64,000 bases of DNA from an uncultured Sutterella sp. (GCA_905197905.1 CAJKAP010000003.1:144801-208800); one strand, 5' to 3'; shown: positions 32,168 through 41,544, numbered from the stretch's first letter. Notes: generated by a model from the sequence alone, not told the origin. Numbers and translations: made by a program.

Positions 32168-33067
32168 TTATTCGAGGTTTTGAATTTGTTCACGCATCTG
32201 TTCGATGACGACTTTGAGTGCCAAGGCGGTGTTGGTCATTTCAACGGCGGCGGCCTTCGAGCCCAAGGTGTTAGCTTCGCGATTCATTTCTTGCACCACG
32301 AAGTCTAAGCGGCGACCCACAGCGCCACCTGTCTTCAAGATGCGACGCACTTCGGCAACGTGCGTGAGAAGACGATTCATTTCTTCTTCCACATCCATAC
32401 GCACAGCGTAAAGCGTCACTTCCTGACGGATACGTTCGACGACTTCTTCGCGAGTGAGCGAGCTCTTCGCTGTTAAAACGCCAGAGAGCGCATCTTCTAA
32501 GCGTTCTTCGAGTTTCCCTTGAATATGAGCGAGAATCGCGGGCAACTCCTTTTGCAAGTTCGTCACATGCTCTTCGATCTGGTTGCAGTTGTTGAGCAAA
32601 ATGTCAGCCAACGCGCCACCTTCGCGCTCACGCGAGGCTTTAAAGGAGTCGAGCAACTGAGCAAAAAGCCCACGAATTTCTTTTTCCAATTCGTCCTGAT
32701 CTGGCGCGTTCGAGATCACTACGCCTGGCGTATGTAAGAGATCCGATACAGAAAGTTCACGAGCGCTAGGCACGACTTCGCGCACAGTGCGCTGCATTTC
32801 CGCTAAACGCGTAAGAAGCGCGCGGTTAATGGTGGCGGGCGCCGCGTTTTCGTCTGGCGTCAAAGAAGCGCGGATTTCGACCTTGCCACGGGCGAGCGAC
32901 TTTTGCAAAATTTCGCGAATCAAAGGTTCAGCAAAACGCAAGTCTTCGGCGAGGCGAAGGGTGAGATCAAGAAAGCGAGAATTAACAGAGCGGCATTCGA
33001 CGGTCACCGTGCCTAAGCCCGTCGGGGCAGAAGCGACTGCGTAACCAGTCATCGAAGAAACGGCCAT
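32168..33067 (-). CDS. yicC: YicC-family endoribonuclease
   Basis: 299 residues from the ATG at 33067, with GGAG nine bases upstream; a TTG five codons earlier is less likely. N-terminal MTGYA (family hallmark, in SSMTGYAVASAP), ECRSVNSRFLDLTLRL, and the C-terminal EEEMNRLLTHVAEVRRIL and GRRLDFVVQEMNREANTLGS are diagnostic. YicC proteins are ring-forming ribonucleases implicated in small-RNA turnover in E. coli. It heads the gmk-rpoZ operon here. Confidence 0.95.
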   Translation of the reverse strand: MAVSSMTGYAVASAPTGLGTVTVECRSVNSRFLDLTLRLAEDLRFAEPLIREILQKSLARGKVEIRASLTPDENAAPATINRALLTRLAEMQRTVREVVPSARELSVSDLLHTPGVVISNAPDQDELEKEIRGLFAQLLDSFKASREREGGALADILLNNCNQIEEHVTNLQKELPAILAHIQGKLEERLEDALSGVLTAKSSLTREEVVERIRQEVTLYAVRMDVEEEMNRLLTHVAEVRRILKTGGAVGRRLDFVVQEMNREANTLGSKAAAVEMTNTALALKVVIEQMREQIQNLE

Positions 33068-33421
33068 GATCGGTGTCTCCAAAGTAGGAAAATCCCCTCT
33101 AAAGAAGAGTCTTCCAAAAAGTCAAGAAAAGCGAGGCCGCGTTGCAGATCACTTGTCTTACGACTGCAACTGGCGGGGTGCAGTATTTTAACGCGAAGAA
33201 GGAGTGCTTTGCACCTCAAAAGAAGGCTTTTCTTCAATGCTTTTAGGGAGATTTTCTCCACACAATCAAGGAGTTAGTTCTTCTTCGTTGTGGTGTTCTC
33301 TTTCTTGAAGACCCTAGAGAAAAGAAAGCCTCTCTTGCTGAGACTGGTAAAATAAAAAGTTCAGATTTTCGTTATCTGTGGCGCGAGAAAGACGCCGCAC
33401 ATTCATGCACAGGAAAGAGCT
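33068..33421. other. Divergent intergenic region between yicC and rph
   Basis: About 350 bases without a supported gene. It must carry the promoters of the yicC-gmk-rpoZ set (leftward) and of rph-rdgB-hemW (rightward). I can see no unambiguous -35/-10 pair and no long inverted repeat. Small frames in it lack ribosome sites. Confidence 0.5.
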
Positions 33422-34189
33422 ATGACAGAAGAAAAGACAATCCGTTCTGATGGACGCACAGTGGAAGAAATGCGCCCTGTAAGTTTTACTCGTGGTTTTA
33501 CTCGCCACGCGGAGGGCTCTGTTCTCGTTCGCATGGGTGACACGGTGGTGCTTTGCACAGCTAGCGTCACGCCTGGTGTTCCCCGCTTCTTGGATGGCAA
33601 GGGTGAAGGCTGGGTGACGGCCGAATATGGTTTGCTCCCGCGCTCGACTGGCACGCGTTGCGATCGTGAAGCCGCGAAAGGCAAGCAAAGTGGTCGCACA
33701 CAGGAAATTCAGCGCTTAATTGGCCGCAGCCTTCGTGCGGTGGTCGATCGTAAGCGCTTAGGAAACTTCACCATTCATTTGGACTGCGATGTGCTGCAGG
33801 CCGATGGGGGTACGCGTTGCGCTTCGATTACGGGCGCTTGGGTCGCGCTTCGCGATGCCGTCAATTGGATGCTTGAAAAAGGTCTCATTGAAGAGGATCC
33901 CATTACTGCACAGGTGAGTGCTGTGGCTGTGGGAATGGTCGACGGGGAAGTGCGCCTTGACTTGAACTACGTGGAAGATAGTTCAAGCGACACTGACATG
34001 AACGTTGTGATGACGAGTAAAGACGGGGTGGCAGAGGCGTTTGTCGAACTTCAGGGCACAGCAGAAGGCACGCCTTTTACGCGCGAAGATTTGAATGCTT
34101 CGCTTGACCTCGCCAAGAAGGCCAACACCGCTTTGATGGCGGCTCAGCGCGAAGCCTTGACGACTCCTTATCCCACCCGTTTCAAATAA
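33422..34189 (+). CDS. rph: Ribonuclease PH
   Basis: 255 residues, slightly longer than the usual 238-245. It trims tRNA 3' ends phosphorolytically. Markers: RSDGRTVEEMRPVSFTRGFT, GEGWVTAEYGLLPRSTGTR, GRTQEIQRLIGRSLRAVVD, LDCDVLQADGGTRCASITGA, and the DLNYVEDSSSDTDMNVV segment that contains the catalytic Asp pair. It begins an apparent rph-rdgB-hemW operon, with AAAGAGCT before the start. Confidence 0.97.
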   Translation: MTEEKTIRSDGRTVEEMRPVSFTRGFTRHAEGSVLVRMGDTVVLCTASVTPGVPRFLDGKGEGWVTAEYGLLPRSTGTRCDREAAKGKQSGRTQEIQRLIGRSLRAVVDRKRLGNFTIHLDCDVLQADGGTRCASITGAWVALRDAVNWMLEKGLIEEDPITAQVSAVAVGMVDGEVRLDLNYVEDSSSDTDMNVVMTSKDGVAEAFVELQGTAEGTPFTREDLNASLDLAKKANTALMAAQREALTTPYPTRFK

Positions 34190-34215
34190 AGAAAGCCAAA
34201 AGAGAGACAAAGAAA

Positions 34216-34815
34216 ATGGACAAAGTTTTAGTTTTAGCCTCGAACAACCAAGGGAAATTGCGCGAATTTCAGGCGATGTTCGCGGACGCTGGTGTTGAAA
34301 TCATCAATCAAGGGGCATTGGGCGTCGAATCCTGCCCCGAGCCCTACGATACCTTTATTGAAAATTGCCTTGCGAAGGCTCGTCACGCCGCGCGCGTAAC
34401 AGGGAAACCCGCCATGGCGGACGATTCTGGCGTCTGCGTGGACGCCTTGGGTGGACAGCCAGGCGTACATTCTGCGCGTTTTGCAGGGGAACCTAAGAGT
34501 GATGAGGCAAATAACGCCTTGCTCGTCAAAAAACTCCAAGGTGTCGCAAACCGTCGTGCCCACTACACCTGTGTACTCGTTGCCGTGCGTAGTGCAGACG
34601 ATCCTGAACCTTTGATTGCGGATGCTCGTTGGTTTGGCGAAATTCAAGATACACCCGCGGGCGCGGGTGGTTTTGGGTACGATCCGTACTTCTATCTCCC
34701 CGAATTTGGCAAAACCGCGGCGGAACTCACCGCAGAAGAAAAGAACCGTGTGAGCCATCGTGGACAAGCCTTGGTGAAACTTCGCGCCAAGATTCGTGAA
34801 AGCTGGGGTTGGTGA
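34216..34815 (+). CDS. rdgB: XTP/dITP diphosphatase (RdgB/HAM1 family)
   Basis: 199 residues. It hydrolyses non-canonical purine triphosphates such as dITP and XTP to keep them out of nucleic acid. Diagnostic segments are VLASNNQGKLREFQAMF at the N-terminus, ENCLAKARHAARVTG, MADDSGVCVDALGGQPGVHS (catalytic Asp), GFGYDPYFYLPEFGKTAAEL and EKNRVSHRGQAL. It starts 26 bases after rph and ends 10 bases before hemW, consistent with a single transcript. Confidence 0.97.
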   Translation: MDKVLVLASNNQGKLREFQAMFADAGVEIINQGALGVESCPEPYDTFIENCLAKARHAARVTGKPAMADDSGVCVDALGGQPGVHSARFAGEPKSDEANNALLVKKLQGVANRRAHYTCVLVAVRSADDPEPLIADARWFGEIQDTPAGAGGFGYDPYFYLPEFGKTAAELTAEEKNRVSHRGQALVKLRAKIRESWGW

Positions 34816-34825
34816 TCATCGCTCT

Positions 34826-36001
34826 ATGACTGAGTCCACCGTTCCGCTGAGCCTTTATGTGCACTGGCCCTGGTGCGTGCGCAAGTGCCCTTATTGCGAC
34901 TTTAATTCGCATGCGCTTCTTTCGCGCTCCCCTGAGGAGAGCGAAGGAGCCTACCTTGATGCGCTCTTAACTGAGCTCCAGCGTGTTGCGCCCCTAGCAC
35001 AAGGACGACGCTTTGAAACCGTCTTTATTGGGGGCGGGACGCCTAGTCTCATGACAGGCGAAACGGTGGAGAAACTCCTCGTTGGGATCGAGAGCACTGT
35101 GGGGCTCGCCGCAGACGCGGAAGTCACCCTTGAAGCCAATCCTGGCACAGTTGAAGCGGATCGGTTTAAAGCGTATCGCGCTGCAGGCGTTAACCGCCTA
35201 AGCATCGGGGTGCAGAGCTTTCAAAACGATAAGCTAAAGCTCTTGGGTCGCATTCACACGGCAGAAGAAGCCTTGCGCGCGATTGAGATTGCGCATGCCA
35301 CTTTTGACAACTTCAACCTCGATGTGATGTTTGGGCTTCCCACTGAGAGTCTTGCTGACCTCGAGCATGAGCTCGCGATGGCCACAAAACTCGCCCCGAC
35401 GCACCTCTCCTTTTATCAGCTAACGATTGAAGAGGGCACGGCCTTTGCTAAGCGCCTCCCGCAGGGGTTGCCAGACGAAGATATGCTCGCCGATATGACC
35501 GATTTAGTAGAAGACACACTAGCCGCTCGTGGCTACGAGCACTATGAAGTCTCGGGCTACGCACAGCCAGGTCGTCGCTGTCGACATAATCTCAACTACT
35601 GGACTTATGGGGACTATCTTGCCATTGGCGCAGGGGCGCACGCGAAAGTCACAGACTTCAAAAAGGGCGAAATCCTCCGCTACCGCGATGTGGCGAACCC
35701 TTTGCGCTACATTGAGCGCGTCAAAGAAACGGGTCGCGGTCTAGAAGAAGCCTTCACGGTTGCGCCTGATGAAATCCCCTTTGAATTTATGTTGAACGTT
35801 TTGCGCTTGGTCGAAGGCGTTCCCGCAGAACTCTTTCGCTCTCGCGTGAGCGCCGTGAAAGCGGGGTTCAATTGGGCGAAGGTCGATGAGACCCTTGCGA
35901 AACTCCGCACTGAAGGGCTTCTCGTGGCAGACACCACTCGCATTGCCACGACGGAAAAGGGCCTTCGCTTCCTCTCCGACGTTCAAGAAGCCTTTCTTTA
36001 A
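34826..36001 (+). CDS. hemW: Radical SAM heme chaperone HemW
   Basis: 391 residues from the ATG at 34826, ten bases after the rdgB stop; a start inside rdgB at 34796 is less plausible. The protein is related to oxygen-independent coproporphyrinogen oxidase but is now known as a heme-insertion chaperone. The cluster motif is SLYVHWPWCVRKCPYCDFNS (Cx3Cx2C), followed by VFIGGGTPSLM, TLEANPGTVEADRF, GVNRLSIGVQSFQNDKLKLLG, YEHYEVSGYAQPGRRCRHNL and GDYLAIGAGAHAK. The Cys pattern and absence of the extra HemN N-terminal residues favour HemW. The rdgB-hemW pairing is common in proteobacteria. Confidence 0.94.
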   Translation: MTESTVPLSLYVHWPWCVRKCPYCDFNSHALLSRSPEESEGAYLDALLTELQRVAPLAQGRRFETVFIGGGTPSLMTGETVEKLLVGIESTVGLAADAEVTLEANPGTVEADRFKAYRAAGVNRLSIGVQSFQNDKLKLLGRIHTAEEALRAIEIAHATFDNFNLDVMFGLPTESLADLEHELAMATKLAPTHLSFYQLTIEEGTAFAKRLPQGLPDEDMLADMTDLVEDTLAARGYEHYEVSGYAQPGRRCRHNLNYWTYGDYLAIGAGAHAKVTDFKKGEILRYRDVANPLRYIERVKETGRGLEEAFTVAPDEIPFEFMLNVLRLVEGVPAELFRSRVSAVKAGFNWAKVDETLAKLRTEGLLVADTTRIATTEKGLRFLSDVQEAFL

Positions 36002-36040
36002 TTTTTAACGCACAAAAATGGTGCAGAGCACCTTCCCGAT

Positions 36041-36057
36041 TGCACCATAAAAGTGCG
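36041..36057. promoter_or_regulatory. Candidate NtrC binding site upstream of glnA
   Basis: TGCACCATAAAAGTGCG is close to the NtrC consensus TGCACCAN3TGGTGCA and lies about 112 bases upstream of the sigma-54 -24 element. A second GGTGC/GCACC pair sits just before it (36020-36032), so two adjacent sites are possible. Confidence 0.5.
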
Positions 36058-36168
36058 ATAATGTGCGCATTCAGCGCGCCAATAGAGGAGAGAGAATTTT
36101 TCTTCTCGTTTTCCTCATCGGGTGCAACCCCTAGAGAATTCAGCTAAGAAACGGGCTAAACCAAACTT

Positions 36169-36184
36169 TGGCACGCTTCTTGCT
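36169..36184 (+). promoter_or_regulatory. Sigma-54 promoter of glnA
   Basis: TGGCACG (36169-36175), four bases, then TTGCT (36180-36184) is an exact match to the sigma-54 -24/-12 consensus. With NtrB/NtrC encoded downstream, nitrogen-limited activation of glnA is very likely. Confidence 0.9.
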
Positions 36185-36297
36185 TATTAAAAGGTACAGG
36201 TTGCGCATACAGCCAACCACCTTGAAAAGATTCTTTTTTTCTTAGCTTTTCGGTTAGCAGAAGACTGAAGAAGCAAATTCCAATTGGGAGATTTCTC

Positions 36298-37710
36298 ATG
36301 ACTACCGCCGCTGATGTTTTACAGATGATCAAGGACAACGACGTCAAGTTCATCGATTTTCGTCTGACGGACACCCTCGGTAAGGAACAGCACGTGAGCG
36401 TGCCGGCCTCCGCGGTTGACGAAGACACGTTTGAACTTGGTCATCCCTTTGACGGTTCCTCCTTCAAAGGTTGGCGTGGCATTGAAGCGAGCGACATGCT
36501 TCTTTTGCCGGATCCGGAAACCGCTCGCATGGATCCGTTCCGTGAACAGAACACCCTGGTATTGCAGTGCGATGTCCTGGAACCTTCCACTGGTAAGGGC
36601 TATGCTCGTGACCCGCGTTCGATCGCTCGTCGCGCTGAAGCCTATTTGAAGAGCACTGGGATTGCCGACACCGCCTACTTTGGTCCGGAACCTGAATTCT
36701 TCATCTTTGATGCCATCAAGTGGGAACATCGCCCGGGTAAGAGCTTCTATCAGATTGACTCTGAAGAAGCCCCGTGGTCTACTGGTCTTGATATTGAAGG
36801 CGGTAACTTGGGCCACCGTAACCGCATGAAGGGCGGCTACTTCCCGGTTTCCCCGGTTGACTCCTTGACGGATATCCGCGCTGAAATGTGCTTATTGATG
36901 GAACAGCAGGGCGTGCCTGTTGAAATTCATCACCACGAAGTGGGCGGCGCTGGTCAGTGCGAAATCGGCACGAAGTTCTCCACCTTGGTGGAACGCGCCG
37001 ACTGGACACAGATCGTCAAGTACACGATTCACAATGTGGCTGCGGCCTATGGCAAGACCGCTACGTTTATGCCGAAGCCCGTTGAAGGTGACAATGGCTC
37101 TGGCATGCACGTTCACCAGTCCATTTGGAAGGACGGTGTGAACCTCTTCTCTGGTAACGGCTACGCTGGTTTGTCCGATATGGCGCTCTACTACATTGGC
37201 GGCATTATCAAGCACGCTCGCGCCTTGAACGCTATCACCAACCCAGGGATCAACTCCTACCGTCGTTTGGTGCCAGGCTTTGAAGCTCCAGTGAAGTTGG
37301 CTTATTCCGCCAGCAACCGTTCCGCTTCGATTCGTATTCCGCACGTCACGAGCGCTAAGGCTCGCCGTATTGAAGTGCGCTTCCCGGATCCGCTCTGCAA
37401 CCCGTACTTGGGCTTTGCCGCTCTCTTGATGGCTGGTCTTGACGGTATCCAGAATAAGATTCATCCGGGCGAAGCCGCTGACAAGAACCTCTACGATTTG
37501 CCGCCAGAAGAAAACGCCAAGATCCCGACCGTCTGCTCCTCTTTGGATCAGGCCTTGGAAGCGCTCGATAAGGATCGCGAATTCTTGACGCGCGGAGATG
37601 TGTTCTCTAACGACTTCATCGATTCCTATATCGAATTGAAGATGCACGATGTGACGCTCTCTCGCATGGCCGTGACGGCGCTCGACTTTGACCTCTACTA
37701 CTCGCTCTAA
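36298..37710 (+). CDS. glnA: Glutamine synthetase type I
   Basis: 470 residues, the standard GSI-beta length. It makes glutamine from glutamate and ammonia. Markers: HPFDGSSFKGWRGIEASDML, PEPEFFIFD (metal Glu), HHHEVGGAGQCEIGTKFSTL, VEGDNGSGMHVHQSIWKDG, NPGINSYRRLVPGFEAPV, and the adenylylation loop NLYDLPPEENAKIP with the Tyr that is modified in GSI-beta enzymes. It is preceded by a sigma-54 promoter and followed by a terminator and then ntrB-ntrC. Confidence 0.99.
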   Translation: MTTAADVLQMIKDNDVKFIDFRLTDTLGKEQHVSVPASAVDEDTFELGHPFDGSSFKGWRGIEASDMLLLPDPETARMDPFREQNTLVLQCDVLEPSTGKGYARDPRSIARRAEAYLKSTGIADTAYFGPEPEFFIFDAIKWEHRPGKSFYQIDSEEAPWSTGLDIEGGNLGHRNRMKGGYFPVSPVDSLTDIRAEMCLLMEQQGVPVEIHHHEVGGAGQCEIGTKFSTLVERADWTQIVKYTIHNVAAAYGKTATFMPKPVEGDNGSGMHVHQSIWKDGVNLFSGNGYAGLSDMALYYIGGIIKHARALNAITNPGINSYRRLVPGFEAPVKLAYSASNRSASIRIPHVTSAKARRIEVRFPDPLCNPYLGFAALLMAGLDGIQNKIHPGEAADKNLYDLPPEENAKIPTVCSSLDQALEALDKDREFLTRGDVFSNDFIDSYIELKMHDVTLSRMAVTALDFDLYYSL

Positions 37711-37721
37711 TCGAGTAGCCC

Positions 37722-37751
37722 GGGGAAGGGCGTAGCGCACGCCTTTTCCCC
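37722..37751 (+). terminator. Terminator after glnA
   Basis: GGGGAAGGGCGT (37722-37733) pairs with ACGCCTTTTCCCC (37739-37751), a GC-rich imperfect stem followed by TTTAAG, partly separating glnA from ntrB. Confidence 0.75.
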
Positions 37752-37858
37752 TTTAAGAGACAAATCAATCTGGGTGGGACGAAATAAAAAGCGCCTCACC
37801 CATTTTTGTCTCAAGCGCAAAAAGACTTGTCTCTTTGTTCTTCTGAGGAGCACACCAA

Positions 37859-38965
37859 TTGCCACTCACTAATCCGCCCTCCGCTTTAGCGTCCTATAGC
37901 GCTGCCTGGGACTTGCTCACGTTCTCCCTCTGGGTGACGGATCGCAAAGGCCACGTGCTATGGATCAATACCGCGACAGAAATGCTCGTTGGGCGAAGCC
38001 GTCGCGCCGTGGTGGGGGACCTCTTTGTGAGTTACTTCCCTGAGAGTGCGCCGTGGTTTGATGAAAAAATTGCGAGCCAAGACACCACAGGGCAGATGGC
38101 GGGAAGCCTTTGGGTTTACCGTCCTGGCGGCCGCAAAGAAGCGGTGAAAGTACAGCTCGCTTTCTCTCCTTTCCCTGCGAGTGATACTCTCCCTCAAGGG
38201 GGAGTGTTAATTGAAATGAGTGTGCTCGAAGAGACGCTCGTTCAAGAGCGAGAACGCTTAAACGCAGAGGTGATGGAAGCGAACCGACAGCTTCTTCGTA
38301 ACCTCGCGCATGAAGTGAAAAACCCGTTGGGTGGCATTCGTGGTGCGGCGCAACTCTTAGAACAGGGTTTAAGCGACCCAGAAGACGTCGAATGCGCGAC
38401 CATCATTGTGCAAGAGACGGATCGTTTGCAGCAGTTAGTGGACCAATTCTTGGCCCCTTATCGTACCGCTGAAAACTTGGGCGAAGTGGATGTGCATGAA
38501 ATTTTGGAGCATGTGCGGCAGCTGATTGGCCACGAATTTGCCGATGGGCTCTCGATTGTGCGCGACTACGATGTTTCGAGCCCTCCAGTGTGGGCTGATC
38601 GTACCCGTTTAACGCAGGTCTTTTTAAACCTTGTGCGTAACGCCGCACAAGCACTAGAAGCGCAACGCAAAACGCAGAGCGCACAGATTACTTTACGCAC
38701 TCGCATTGTGCGAGATGTTTTTGTAGGGCAAGAGCGCCAGAGAAGGGCGCTTTCCATCCAGGTGATGGATAACGGCCCAGGGATTCCAGAAGATATGCAA
38801 GAGCGTATTTTCTACCCGCTTGTCACTGGGCGAGCAGAGGGCACAGGACTAGGTTTGAGCCTAGCAAAGACCTTTATTCATCAGGCAGGGGGCACGCTTT
38901 CTGTAGAGAGCACGCCAGGAAACACCGTCTTTTCGGTGTTGCTCCCCCTAGGACGCCATCAATAG
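37859..38965 (+). CDS. glnL: Nitrogen regulation sensor kinase NtrB
   Basis: 368 residues starting at a TTG (37859), which has GAGGAG nine bases upstream; no ATG near the N-terminus has a comparable site. N-terminal PAS domain (WDLLTFSLWVTDRKGHVLWI), then HisKA with phosphoaccepting His in NLAHEVKNPLGGIRGAAQLL (near residue 150), then the HATPase motifs VFLNLVRNAAQALEA (N box), QVMDNGPGIPEDM (G1) and GTGLGLSLAKTF (G2). NtrB phosphorylates NtrC under nitrogen limitation and reverses this with PII. It is cytosolic, with no membrane segments. Followed 21 bases later by ntrC. Confidence 0.96.
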   Translation: MPLTNPPSALASYSAAWDLLTFSLWVTDRKGHVLWINTATEMLVGRSRRAVVGDLFVSYFPESAPWFDEKIASQDTTGQMAGSLWVYRPGGRKEAVKVQLAFSPFPASDTLPQGGVLIEMSVLEETLVQERERLNAEVMEANRQLLRNLAHEVKNPLGGIRGAAQLLEQGLSDPEDVECATIIVQETDRLQQLVDQFLAPYRTAENLGEVDVHEILEHVRQLIGHEFADGLSIVRDYDVSSPPVWADRTRLTQVFLNLVRNAAQALEAQRKTQSAQITLRTRIVRDVFVGQERQRRALSIQVMDNGPGIPEDMQERIFYPLVTGRAEGTGLGLSLAKTFIHQAGGTLSVESTPGNTVFSVLLPLGRHQ

Positions 38966-38986
38966 AACAGACGGTGAGGTAGCGCA

Positions 38987-40396
38987 ATGAGTAAACATAT
39001 TTGGGTGGTGGATGATGACCGATCGATTCGCTTTGTGTTGAGTAAAGCACTAAAGCGCGCAGGCTTTGAAGTCTCGACCTTCGAGCGCGGAAATGATGTG
39101 CTTGAAGCCCTTGAGCGCCAGCGCCCATCCGCCTTGGTAAGCGACATTCGTATGCCGGGGATCTCGGGGACCGAACTTCTTGCCACCATGAAAGAGCGCT
39201 GGCCTGATATTCCCGTGATCATCATGACGGCCTTCTCAGACTTGGATAGCGCCGTCTCTGCTTTCCAAGGCGGTGCCTTTGAATACCTTCCTAAACCCTT
39301 TGATATTGGCGAGGCGGTAGAACTGATTTCGCGCGCTGCCGCTGAAGGCGAAAAAGCCACACTGAGTGCCGCGGATGAGACGGTTTCTAACACCTCTGGT
39401 TTGATTGGGAAGGCGCCAGCCATGCAGGACGTGTTTCGCGCAATTGGTCGCCTCTCGCAGAGTAACGCGACGGTGCTCCTCACAGGTGAGTCGGGCTCGG
39501 GGAAAGAAGTCGTGGCGCGTGCCATTAAAGACCATAGTCAGCGAGCGAAAGCCGCTTATGTTGCGATCAATATGGCCTCAATCCCCAGAGAGCTTTTAGA
39601 GAGCGAACTCTATGGGCATGAAAAGGGTGCGTTTACCGGTGCTACGGCGCTCCACCGTGGTCGCTTTGAGCAGGCAAAAGGCGGCACGATCTTTTTGGAC
39701 GAAATTGGTGATATGCCCATGGACTTACAGACGAGTCTGCTGCGAGTCCTCTCTGACGGGTACTTTTACCGTGTGGGCGGCCATGAACCCATTAAGGCGG
39801 ATGTGCGCGTCATTGCCGCCACGAACCAAAATTTGGAAGAACGCGTCAAAGAGGGGCTTTTCCGTGAAGACCTCTATCACCGCTTGAATGTGATTCGCCT
39901 TCGCTTGCCACCCCTTCGTGAACGCAAAGAAGACATCCCGCCGATGGTGGAATATTTCTTGCGCACAGGGGCGAAAGAACTTGGTGTGGAACCTAAGCGC
40001 TTAACGAAAGAGGCGTTAGAGAGTTTGATGGCATTTGATTTCCCTGGGAACGTGCGTCAGCTTGAAAACTTCTGCCGTTGGCTCTTGGTGATGGCGCCTT
40101 CGAGCGAGGTCCGCCCGCAAGATTTGCCCCCTGAAGTGCAAAGCGCAACGCCAGCTACGATCGCGCGCCCAGCAGCTCCTCTGGAAGGGGATGGCACGTG
40201 GCGTGATGCCCTAAGACGTGAAGTCACTGAACGCCTGGCGGCTAATGAAGAACACATTTGGGACACCGTCATGGAAGAGGTGGAACAAACCGTGATTGAA
40301 GTCGCGCTGAATGCGACTGATGGGCGTCGCGTGGAAGCGGCTAACCGCTTAGGGATTGGGCGCAATACTTTGACGCGAAAATTAAAGCAAGAGTAA
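38987..40396 (+). CDS. glnG: Nitrogen regulator NtrC, sigma-54 activator
   Basis: 469 residues. Receiver (VVDDDRSIRFVLSKAL; phosphorylated Asp in LVSDIRMPG), AAA+ domain with Walker A GESGSGKEVVARAI near residue 167, the sigma-54 contact loop GAFTGA near 214, Walker B GGTIFLDEIGDMPMDLQ and R-finger region, then a Fis-type helix-turn-helix at the end (NRLGIGRNTLTRKLKQE). It activates glnA and other nitrogen genes. Co-transcribed with ntrB. Confidence 0.97.
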   Translation: MSKHIWVVDDDRSIRFVLSKALKRAGFEVSTFERGNDVLEALERQRPSALVSDIRMPGISGTELLATMKERWPDIPVIIMTAFSDLDSAVSAFQGGAFEYLPKPFDIGEAVELISRAAAEGEKATLSAADETVSNTSGLIGKAPAMQDVFRAIGRLSQSNATVLLTGESGSGKEVVARAIKDHSQRAKAAYVAINMASIPRELLESELYGHEKGAFTGATALHRGRFEQAKGGTIFLDEIGDMPMDLQTSLLRVLSDGYFYRVGGHEPIKADVRVIAATNQNLEERVKEGLFREDLYHRLNVIRLRLPPLRERKEDIPPMVEYFLRTGAKELGVEPKRLTKEALESLMAFDFPGNVRQLENFCRWLLVMAPSSEVRPQDLPPEVQSATPATIARPAAPLEGDGTWRDALRREVTERLAANEEHIWDTVMEEVEQTVIEVALNATDGRRVEAANRLGIGRNTLTRKLKQE

Positions 40397-40417
40397 ATTT
40401 TTCTTGATCTCCATGAG

Positions 40418-40450
40418 AAGCGTGTCCTAGCGGCACGCTTTTTCTTTTCT
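40418..40450 (+). terminator. Terminator of ntrBC
   Basis: AAGCGTG (40418-40424) pairs with CACGCTT (40434-40440), then TTTCTTTTCT. Confidence 0.85.
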
Positions 40451-40503
40451 CTCGTGGCACAATAAGGGAAAATAACAAAGTAACCCCACCCCCCGACAGC
40501 AAT

Positions 40504-41544
40504 ATGGAAAACACCGCACCCCGTAAACCGCTCACTTTAGCGGAGATTGAGCAATGGCTAGAGCGCCTAGGCGCAAAGCTGCAGCATAAGCGCCGTCTTT
40601 ATCGCGCTTGGCTCAATCGTGCTGAGTGGCCAAGCGCTGAAGACGAATCGTTCCCTAAGAGCGTTCGTGCGGCGTTGGGTGAAGTGCGTGCAGCGCTCGA
40701 GAATATCGCGACGATTTCCTCTCGCCACCCGGGCTCTGATCCCGAGAGTGAACGTTTGCTCGTGACGCTCGCTGACGGTCAGACCGTGGAAAGTGTCCTT
40801 TTGCCTCGTCAAGGGGTTTGCGTTTCCACCCAGTTGGGCTGCGCCGTGGGGTGTCGCTTTTGTATGACTGGGCGCTCGGGGCTCATTCGTCAGTTGAGCG
40901 ACGCGGAAATTGTGGCGCAAGTGGCGCTAGCCCGAAACTTACGTGGGACCACGAAGAAAGTGGTCTTCATGGGGATGGGCGAGCCCTCACACAATTTAGA
41001 CGCCGTCTTTGGCGCGCTACTCTTTTTAGCGGATTACGGAGACTTTGGTCATAAAGACTTGGTGGTCTCCACCGTTGGGGATGAACGACTTTTTGAAAGA
41101 CTACACGCTTCTCGTGTGAAGCCCGCGCTTGCGGTGTCACTTCACACGATTGAAGAAGAAAAACGTCGTCATCTTCTTCCGCGCGGTACGCGCATGTCGG
41201 TGGAAAATTTGATTGCTGCCGCAGAGCGTTGGGCACGCACTTGCCACTACCCGACGCAGTACCAATGGACCGTGATGGAGGGAGTCAACGACTCCCCAGA
41301 GGAAGCTCGCGAGTTGGCTGAAAAATTGAAAGGCCACTATGCGATGGTGAATTTTATTCCCGTGAATACGGTGAGTGACAGTCCGTACCGCCGGGGCTCT
41401 CGTGAGAGTCTGGCAACACTCGTGCGTGTCTGTCGTGAGGCTGGAGTGATTGCGACACTGCGCGACTCAGCTGCCCAAGATGTGGACGGCGGTTGCGGAC
41501 AGTTGCGTGCTCGAGTCTTATTGAAGAAGGAGAGCCGAGTATGA
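40504..41544 (+). CDS. RlmN/Cfr-type radical SAM rRNA methyltransferase
   Basis: 346 residues, shorter than E. coli RlmN (384). RlmN methylates C2 of A2503 in 23S rRNA and A37 of some tRNAs. All five catalytic cysteines are present: C106 (methyl-carrying partner), cluster cysteines C113, C117 and C120 in LGCAVGCRFCMTG, and the C-terminal C331 in DVDGGCGQLRA. Also KKVVFMGMGEPSHNLDAVF, VVSTVGDERLFERL, ALAVSLHTIEEEKRRHLLP and YPTQYQWTVMEGVNDSPEEA. The N-terminal helical part is divergent and the cluster motif reads CMTG rather than the usual CxTG pattern of housekeeping RlmN, so this may be a second, RlmN-like paralogue. No evidence of Cfr-type resistance function. It overlaps the next gene. Confidence 0.85.
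   Translation: MENTAPRKPLTLAEIEQWLERLGAKLQHKRRLYRAWLNRAEWPSAEDESFPKSVRAALGEVRAALENIATISSRHPGSDPESERLLVTLADGQTVESVLLPRQGVCVSTQLGCAVGCRFCMTGRSGLIRQLSDAEIVAQVALARNLRGTTKKVVFMGMGEPSHNLDAVFGALLFLADYGDFGHKDLVVSTVGDERLFERLHASRVKPALAVSLHTIEEEKRRHLLPRGTRMSVENLIAAAERWARTCHYPTQYQWTVMEGVNDSPEEARELAEKLKGHYAMVNFIPVNTVSDSPYRRGSRESLATLVRVCREAGVIATLRDSAAQDVDGGCGQLRARVLLKKESRV

Noticed and set aside
40504..41544. Cfr-type antibiotic resistance gene
   Set aside because: The five shared cysteines occur in both RlmN and Cfr; nothing here (position, mobile context) points to Cfr.
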